From Iris pallida (lineage: Eukaryota > Streptophyta > Magnoliopsida > Asparagales > Iridaceae): a DNA stretch of 64,000 bases. Location of the stretch: assembly GCA_029216955.1 (NCBI GenBank), contig JANAVB010004000.1, positions 3,905,083 through 3,969,082 of the forward strand. The letters are read 5' to 3'. Shown here in pieces: positions 57,060 to 64,000 of the stretch; position 1 is the first letter of the stretch, and every line of letters begins with the position of its first letter. Under the pieces are notes generated by a model. It did no database searches and was not told the DNA's origin. It was given only the letters and a program-made list of their open reading frames with translations. Position numbers and translations under genes: made by a program.

Positions 57060-57715
57060 CCACTAATCGGAAGAATATCAGGAACGGTGGGTACATGTTC
57101 TATTGGACATGGAGAGGTTACGGACCTATAACCACTGTTGTCTACTATTGTTTTCTGCGGAAAACGGTTTCTGTGGGAAGGTTGGCTTAAATGCCTTAAT
57201 GAGTTCTCAGGCAGAGTGAATGCCTGGAGTGCTTTACAGGAAGCACGGTAGCGCAGCACTACAAGGAGTGTAACTCCATGCTACAGTGGGGTGACTCCAC
57301 CATGAGGTTTTCAGGTAGGGATAATGCCTCGGCTTTGCAAGCCAAGTCACAGCGGAGTAGCACCGCAAATAGGCAGGTAGCCTAATGCTGTATGATAATC
57401 GTAATAAAGAAAAGTAGACAGCACTACAAAGAGGACGATGTCCTCATGTTACAGTGGCATGACACCATGAAGAGGTAACAGGTAGGGTAAAGCCTCGGCT
57501 TTGCGAGCCATGTCATAGCGGCGTAACACCGCACGGAAGCGCAAGGTTTCATGCTGGATAGTTTGGCACTACAAAGAGGCCTGTGACCTCATGCTACAGT
57601 AGTATAACACTACGATGAGGTACCCAGGTGGGGTAAAGCCTCGGCTTTAAGCCATGTCATAGCGGCGTAGCATCGCAAAGAAGCGCAATGCTTTATGCCA
57701 TGACTCTTTATAAAG
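57060..57715 (+). ncRNA. Hairpin array with three tandem ~150-base units in E
   Basis: Three units start with GCACTACAA at 57255, 57421 and 57566. Each holds four stems. First: GGAGT/ACTCC, GAGGAC/GTCCTC or GAGG/CCTC. Second: GTGGG/TCCAC, GTGGC/ACCAT or GTAGT/ACTAC. Third: GGCTT/AAGCC (57331-57343, 57497-57509, 57643-57653). Fourth: GCGG/CCGC-type. Several stems change on both sides together. Further stems lie upstream (GTTTTC-TGCG-GAAAAC, CAGGCA...TGCCTG). It sits between pol and the polypurine tract; function unknown. Confidence 0.6.
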
Positions 57716-58027
57716 AACTCACCTATAGTGTATGGACAGAGATATCAGGCCGTCTCTTGAGGGTAAACTTGTAGACGCCCAAAAATTATACACTGAAACC
57801 AGGCTGGCACAAGGCCTTCAATGTGCAGCCAGAAGCACAGTTGATGTCATTATGTGAGTAGGAAGAATTGCAGTTATGGTGCAGAATTCAAGGCTTAGTC
57901 CATTCTTTTATCATGCTGTTATTTAACCTATGCGGGAAGATTCAAGTCGTAGCGACATCTCTCCTAATGCATGATGGGCAGTAACTGTGGGGAACGCTCA
58001 ACCCATATATTGAGATATGTGGGGGAT

Positions 58028-58879
58028 TGTTGGTGTTTTTGCCTTTGGACTAGAAAAGATAGTCCCACATCGGCTACACTAAATGGTGAGTATCTCAATA
58101 TAATGCATTGCTTGTGTTGAGGTGTGCACATGAGGTGTAGTGGGGCACAAGTTTGTGCCATGTGGAAGTATTTTCCTAGAAGGAAAAAGGATTAAATCCA
58201 ACAAGGATGCAAGTTAATTTTTGTTGTGCGGACTCGGACTCGGACACGGACTCCAGGATGTCTCGTGCATGCACGGGAGTGTTCGGGGGGTAGGCGTGGA
58301 CTGGCACACTTCTATGCTGGTTATGGGATGATCTAAAATATCAAACTCTATTTTTGAGTATTGGTATTTTAGTCCCACATCGGATAGGAGAAGAGGTGAA
58401 GTCTCAACTCCACTCTATAAATAGAGCCCCTTGGCCTCCTTTGAAAGATGTACCAAGAAGAGAGTTGAGGGAGTCTGTTAAGTCCAGGAAGTCCGTTCAA
58501 GTCTCAAATATTGACTTACGAGCGTTCCAGAAGTTCTTCGTGAACTTGCTGGTTCCTGGAAGCTGTTCGTGCTCGTGTGGGGCGAATAAAGCTTTGAGCA
58601 ACGGTGGTTCATTCACCCCAGCATCTCATTCTCGCCTGTCATCGCTGCTGTTGTCTTTTACAGTAACTTCTTTTTAGAAGCACTACTGCCGATAGTTGCT
58701 TGCACAAAGTCTCTTTAGATTTTTTGTGTATTACGTAGAATCTTTTTAGATCCTCGTAATTCAGAATCCTCCAGGATCTCTGTTGCACATCTTCTTTAAG
58801 GTGCTGCATTTGAAACATTGTGTGTACAATTGTTTCAGTTTCAGAATTTTCCATCGAAAATTGTGCCTCGGAACTAACA
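58028..58879 (+). repeat. Element E 3' LTR
   Basis: 852 bp, same length as the 5' LTR and about 98.5% identical by hand comparison. Followed by ATAAT. Confidence 0.95.
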
Positions 58880-58884
58880 ATAAT

Positions 58885-60811
58885 CACCTTGTATTTTCAT
58901 CTTCAATTGTTTGATTTCAAATGTTTGTGTTTCATCAAGCTAGCTTGTGGGTTCTAAATGTAACGTGGGATTGATCTTTGATGATAATCTGTTCGGTAAG
59001 ATAAAAGGCTTGGGTTATTGTTCTTTTCTTAGAGCATCATTAGTAAGACTATCTCCGGTCCCAATTTCCAATTTCTAGATTCAGAAATTTGAAGCTCGTT
59101 GAATAGTAAGCTCTATTTCGGTCTCAAATTATGGATTTTCAGTCCCATCGCACGCATAGGACCCAAGGACTGGGCCATCCAATTTCTAGATTCTAGATTA
59201 TAGGAACTCATTTTATAGAATAGTAAGCTCTATTTTTGCCTCCACTTTCTTGATTTTAGATTACTTTTTTCGCAATCAATTTTTGACAATACAATCTTTG
59301 GGACCGGTGCGCACTTTATCATTTCCTACTATTCTCATATAAGTCCAACCAATTCTACATTTACCTTTAAAAAAAAAAAATGGGACTTCAAGATGAAATT
59401 TTGTGCACCGTCCAATTGGAATTAGGTTTATTTTTAAATCAATAAACTAGTCCAATCTAGAACAAGCTTTGGTTAACAAATGCTGAGAATAGAAACCCCA
59501 TAAGCAATCTCAATTCAAATATTCTTTTTTTTACAAAATTGAGGACAAGTTCACTTAATTATGAAGAACCGAAATTTTATAAATTTAATTGACGTGTTAT
59601 TATTTAACCACTACGACTTTGCACCCCCAATTTTTTTTTAAAAAAAACCCTCAAATTATGAAACCCTCTCAAATTAAAAAGATGATTCCACATTGAAAGC
59701 TTGTTTCCTTATGGATGTTTGCGTGTCCACTTCACCTTTCTCGAAATATATGTGTCAAACAAATGCATGGAATTGGAAGGCATTTCTTGATTTAAATTAT
59801 GGTTCCATGAATCTTATCAGTTCATAGAATACATGAACTCACAACCACTTAAGTTTAATGCTATCTAAAGGTATTAATTATAAAAATATTTTTTGAAACA
59901 AACATTACCACTTACTAGATTTCAAATTTTATTTTCAAATGTTTTAATGACAATTCCATGTATCTAAGTCTCTTTTAAATTCTTGTACAGTCCAATCTCT
60001 AAATTTTCTAATACCCATATGGTAAATTTTTAACCAAATTATGGAATTAAGACTAACATGAGTTCAGTTTCGCCACACCTAATCGTTATTGGAAATAAGA
60101 AAAAAAAATTCATTGCCAATAGGACATTGTATAAAAACTTAAGGTGACCGATGATAGTGATGGATATCACCATTCACATGCTTTTCTAGCCCTCTCCAAA
60201 TTATTTTTCTTGGTACAATAAGCCTTTCATATATTGAAGCCTATATTTAACTTTGACAACTTACAAATTTTATTTGGATCTATCATCTATCTAATTTAGT
60301 TGCAAAGTTTGAACTATATGTGGATTTAGAAAAAAAAATGAAGATAATATATGCAAATTGCATTTTAGATGCACTATACATAGGGTCTTTACAACTTTCC
60401 ATTGTTTCTATGGCTAATTTAGCTAGATAGGTGTGAATACTTGACCTAATTAACCAAAAACATTTCTTGAGTTTTTATTAGTGCAATAACTTTTCATTAT
60501 ATATATTAAGGTCAAAGTCAGTAATAATTAGCCATGACAATGTTATAAGCGCTATCAAATTTTTATTCTAAATGTGTAGAATTTTTTTTTTCTTTTAGTA
60601 ATTAAGATATGGATAAAATATTTTCACATTTGGCCTACTCGATATATGTGCATACATAAGAAATTTTTGTCATGAATCATCCACTCAACTGCACAACAGC
60701 TACTACATTCCTTTGCAAACAAATGAGCAATGTGAAGTCGATCCCACTTAACTCACGTGTCAGAGAACCAGATACAATATAAGAGTTATACTTGTCACAG
60801 AAATACTAATC

Positions 60812-60847
<36 letters not shown>

Positions 60848-61132
60848 GTTCATGTTCAACTATTTAGATTGGATTAAATAATCATATCATAGTTGAAGTA
60901 TCGACCAAACCAGTACGATTATAAATATTTTTAGATAGATATAAGACAAGTATATATGTTGAAGGAGTAAACGAGAGTAACATTTTTTTATTGGTTTATT
61001 GTTCTTGCAACATAATAGCTAAGTCTGTTTTGTTAAAATTTAGTATCTTTATTATAGATTTAAGTTTTTATAACATGTACTTTTTCATAAGACTCATTCG
61101 TGCTTTCATATTATAGATTTTAAGTTTTCGTA
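58885..61132. other. AT-rich intergenic DNA, no recognisable gene
   Basis: No supported ORF. An imperfect direct repeat (CCAATTTCTAGATTC...AATAGTAAGCTCTATTT) occurs at about 59068-59118 and 59178-59236, next to AGAGCATCATTAGTA, so a decayed MITE is possible, but no terminal inverted repeat could be paired. Confidence 0.35.
60812..60847. repeat. (ATT)n microsatellite
   Basis: About 12 uninterrupted TAT/ATT units. Confidence 0.92.
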
Positions 61133-61411
<279 letters not shown>

Positions 61412-61856
61412 CACGGTTTGTAATCATAACATAGTCCTAAAGAGTGATAAAAACCTAAGGAAAGATAGAAAACATACTATATTTGCTTTGTTTTAAAGGA
61501 AGTTAATACAAATACATCAGATGTGAAGCAATTGAATTTGTCGTAATAGTAAGTAGTAACGCCAAAAAGTTTAGGAGCCCTCCTCCTTTTGTTCTCTCTT
61601 TCTCTACTTTTGGGTGTGATTCTCTTTGTGTCTACAGGACAAACATATAGGGGATGTTCCCATAGTGGAGGCAAACATAGCTATGTTCTTATATTAGACG
61701 TTTGTTCACTTCCACACATCCCATAACATAACAAGTGAAGTTTCCAAGTTCCTAGAAGTGAAATAAGAAGAATTGTTACTCTTCATGAAATGGTCATTCT
61801 ATATAACTTACCGTTCTCTGCCAAAAAAAAATGTCTAATTGAATATGTTTACCTCT

Positions 61857-62476
61857 TTAGTGAGATGGAAACATACGATCAAGAGGGAAGGTATTAGTCC
61901 CCGAACCATACTTCCTCTTCCTTGTTTCTCTACGACAATGGGCCATAATTAGAGCCACTTGGTGTTTGGCATGGTCAGGTGTTTTGTCCTCTCCCTGACT
62001 CCTGATGTTGTCCTTCTCATCTTCACTACCGACCTCCTTCTCGTTCGAAGCAGCTTCCGAGATCAGACCAATACTTGGCAGCAGCATGCTGGTAATCATC
62101 CCTTGAATGGAGCTCTTGGTGCTGGGATTGCTCCAGGTCCGAATAATATTTAACCATCATACCCCTAGAAGAAAGACAACAATATGGTCACCTCCATTCC
62201 GGACTTTTCCCATCTTGTCTCTATAGTCACCTCCACCGCAACCATAATATCCTCCCGGTTGATAGTATCAATGGAAGGCAAGGCATGCAAACATGGAGCC
62301 TCCACAGCTTCAGAAACTGGACCCAAGTATGGACGGGCAAGGAGGTCACGTTCCAAGGAGATCACTAAATCCCATATTTGGAGGATGACCAGCTTTTCAT
62401 CAAACATCTGAAGGCCACCACAGAGTACCTTCTCTAGATTTGCCTCAATAAGGTACTTGATAAAGAAATAGTCGTT
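61857..62476 (-). pseudogene. LINE ORF1-like (DUF4283-like) relic, downstream part
   Basis: Minus-strand reading from 62476 gives DYFFIKYLIEANLEKVL, then MFDEKLVILQIWDL, which resembles the core of DUF4283 (F.F......VL..GPW.FD...L.L..W). It runs to a stop at 62165, after which a second open stretch (62099-61857) is rich in charged residues, as in ORF1 C-termini. The upstream part lies at 63400-63694, beyond element F. Confidence 0.45.
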
Positions 62477-62691
62477 TGTTGGGAACGCGGTGTGACCCGA
62501 ACCGGAGTTAGCCCATGAGGTGCGATATTGAATTGGGCCCATATGCCTTAAAAAGAATTCTAATGTAAGACATAACCAATCACAATTATCTACACCACAT
62601 GTTCCTACCTCCTAACCGATGTGGGACTAAATTACCAACTCCATTGTCACCCCCTATTTACGCTCAACCGAAAATGAGATACAACCCAATA
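62477..62691 (-). repeat. Element F 3' LTR (left copy)
   Basis: 215 bp: GCGGTGTGACCCGAA, CATGAGGTGCGATATTGAAT, GATGTGGGACTAAATTACCA and ACAACCCAATA all match the right copy. On the minus strand it carries AGTCCCACATCGG, the USE-like word also found in E. Confidence 0.8.
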
Positions 62692-62713
62692 ATCTCTATC
62701 TTAGCTCATTTCT

Positions 62714-62851
62714 ACTAGCCGAATAACCTTAGCACCTTACTACATTTGTTCGTTCCCGCTAGCCGAACAACTTTAGCATCCATGCTACCTTTTGTTCGTT
62801 CTGGCTAGTCGAACAAACTTAGCACTCATTGCTACCTTTTTATTCGTTTTC
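62714..62851. repeat. About 46-bp tandem repeat in TRIM core
   Basis: Three imperfect units start with CTAGCCGAA-like words at 62714, 62759 and 62805, each continuing with CTTAGCA...GCTACCTTTTGTTCGTT. A fourth partial unit follows. Confidence 0.75.
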
Positions 62852-63130
62852 GACAACCGAGCACCCAAGAAATCCAACATATTGTCATCTCGATCCGTTC
62901 AACCACAGAACCAAACCACGTTAATCCACACCACCATTGTGTGCCAACCATAACATCTTGTTCCACCTTAGGCTCGTCAAACCCACCTTTGAAGCCAATT
63001 TGTGTAGTTAATGCTCCTACTCCACCTTGAAAGGAGTACCCGTATATCTGTGTATACGCATGAACGTTCAGCATCATCTGTCGCGAACCAATTAGAGCCA
63101 CTCAAACCAACCCCGTAATTACATCGACTT

Positions 63131-63138
63131 TGATACCA
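63131..63138 (-). other. Primer binding site of element F (partial)
   Basis: Minus strand TGGTATCAAAG, two bases after the 5' LTR; differs from TGGTATCAGAGC by an A for G at the ninth base and further on. Confidence 0.6.
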
Positions 63139-63140
63139 CT

Positions 63141-63310
63141 TGTTGGAAATGCGGTGTGACCCGAAGCGGAGTTGGCTCATGAGGTGCGATATTGAATTGA
63201 GCGCATATGCCTTAAAAGAGAATTCTCATATAAGGACTAATCAATCACAATTATCTACATCACATGATCCCGCATCATAATTGATGTGGGACTAAATTAC
63301 CAACTCCATT

Positions 63311-63350
<40 letters not shown>

Positions 63351-63394
63351 ATTTGAGCGCTCTACCGGATACCGGAAACGAATACAACCCAACA
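63141..63394 (-). repeat. Element F 5' LTR (right copy)
   Basis: 254 bp, longer than its partner chiefly because of a 38-C run at 63313-63350, where the left copy has CACCCCCT. Confidence 0.8.
63313..63350. repeat. Poly-C tract (38 C)
   Basis: Uninterrupted C run within the right LTR of element F. Its true length is uncertain because such runs are hard to sequence. Confidence 0.9.
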
Positions 63395-63399
63395 TTGTT

Positions 63400-63694
63400 C
63401 TCCTGAGAGAACACTTCGATTGTCCAAGTTGGTTGCCAAAGTCCATTTAGCAAACGCACAATGGATGTGTACAAGGGATGAGGCTCGATGAAAAACATTA
63501 CCAAGGTGCGTTTCCACATGGCTACCGATAGGAAAACAACAACAAGAGAGATATCTATCGTGCTTAGGCCATCAATGAGGAGAGGTTCTTCAAAATGGTG
63601 TCAGGTGTCCTCCTTCTCCACCTCCGGGGAACAGATCGTTGCACAAATACTAGCTTGGAACTTGGGAAAAATAAGCTACTCCTCCCATTTATAG
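63400..63694 (-). pseudogene. LINE ORF1-like relic, upstream part
   Basis: On the minus strand an open stretch ends LLNGLWQPTWTIEVFSQEN at the element F insertion point; the reading resumes at 62476 in DYFFIKYL. This is the expected order for a DUF4283-like domain (LA..W.....EV then the FFF block). Upstream of 63519 stops appear. Confidence 0.4.
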
Positions 63695-64000
63695 CGTTCA
63701 ACCTTATTTTCTGTCATGGTCAAGCCTGGATCCACTGACTTGTCCTAGGCCTCGTCCATAACGTCAAGAGCAGGTCATTGGGTCCCTGGTCGTCACGTCG
63801 AGCCATAGAGGCCTTGACCCGGTCGCCTAGGCCTTTCACTGGTCGCTTAGAACATCACGCCTCAGAGAGATTCCAAACACCCTTTCGTCGTTTGTAAGAA
63901 AAAAAAAACAAAAGAAGATCATAAGAAGGTAACAAGTTTCTGTAATTATGAGCTGTCTAAATGTGTTAGTCCGTGTGACATGTTTATTCTCGTGATTAGT
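63695..64000. other. No feature recognised
   Basis: Moderately GC-rich sequence with CCTAGGCCT words and an A10 tract at 63900. Possibly the leader of the minus-strand LINE relic, but nothing specific supports this. Confidence 0.3.

Larger units (their letters stand above)
52185..58879 (+). mobile_element. Element E: Tork-like Ty1/copia retrotransposon
   Basis: TGTTGGTGTTTTTGCC...GGAACTAACA, flanked by ATAAT (52180-52184 and 58880-58884). The two 852-bp LTRs differ at about 13 positions by hand count. The single gag-pol frame has three stops and one late frameshift. A 1-kb spacer between pol and the 3' LTR carries a hairpin array. A polypurine tract TGGGGGGA-like (TGTGGGGGAT) precedes the 3' LTR at 58018-58027. 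Confidence 0.95.
62477..63394 (-). mobile_element. Element F: TRIM-like retrotransposon
   Basis: 918 bp with LTRs of 215 and 254 bp starting TGTTGG and ending CCCAATA/CCCAACA on the plus strand. Flanks TCGTT (62472-62476) and TTGTT (63395-63399) are a target duplication with one mismatch. A minus-strand primer site TGGTATCA (complement of 63131-63138) lies two bases inside the right LTR. There is no coding capacity. It interrupts the LINE ORF1-like relic. Confidence 0.8.

Noticed and set aside
59021..59300. MITE beginning AGAGCATCATTAGTA
   Set aside because: No matching terminal inverted repeat or target duplication found downstream.
62477..63394. Cassandra-type TRIM with 5S rRNA in its LTR
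   Set aside because: No 5S rRNA internal promoter sequence could be found in either LTR.

Overview
The window is repeat-dominated nuclear DNA of a flowering plant. There is no prokaryotic gene organisation and no intact host gene. The evidence is a plant L1-type LINE with DUF4283-like ORF1, zf-RVT ORF2 end and CCHC remnants; Ty1/copia elements with the initiator-Met PBS TGGTATCAGAGC; Ty3/gypsy elements ending in the TCGAGGACGAA...PPT signature; a TRIM; and a fragment of a plant PDX1 (vitamin B6) gene. The high-GC third positions of the PDX1 piece would fit a monocot or a magnoliid, but the species cannot be fixed from this sequence.

Layout. 1-5797: degenerate LINE. 5806-6539: two (TA)n tracts bracketing a 3' fragment of PDX1. 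6540-7828: decayed, probably gypsy-LTR-like DNA. 7829-48990: one large nest. Host element A is a decayed SIRE/Maximus-type copia (own length about 9.4 kb, TSD TTATT). Inside it sit C (13007-22662, minus strand, LARD-like gypsy derivative, TSD AAATC), D (25160-37745, plus strand, gag-only gypsy derivative with 5.4-kb LTRs, TSD ACTCA) and B (38873-48411, plus strand, nearly complete sister of A, TSD GTCCA, inserted in the 3' LTR of A). All four target-site duplications were read directly. 48996-52179: AT-rich DNA without a recognisable gene. 52185-58879: element E, a young Tork-like copia (TSD ATAAT, LTRs differing at about 13 of 852 bases by hand count). 58885-61856: AT-rich DNA with microsatellites and a hairpin. 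61857-63694: minus-strand LINE ORF1-like relic split by a 0.9-kb TRIM (F, 62477-63394).

How the parts relate. A and B are two diverged copies of one family, so they can be compared internally. They share a gag/pol +1 frame change, a TAG between integrase and RT, a conserved block with a 13-codon micro-ORF after pol, a stop-start TAAATG inside ORF3, and a palindrome (GAGTTCGG-N-CCGAACTC) found both in the LTR promoter region and upstream of ORF3. C and D lack pol but share LTR ends, polypurine tract and a 5' leader hairpin, as expected if one enzyme source mobilises both. E carries a snRNA-type USE-TATA pair in its LTRs and a long array of covarying hairpins between pol and the 3' LTR. All coding regions contain stops or frameshifts. 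Any active copy of these families would lie elsewhere in the genome.
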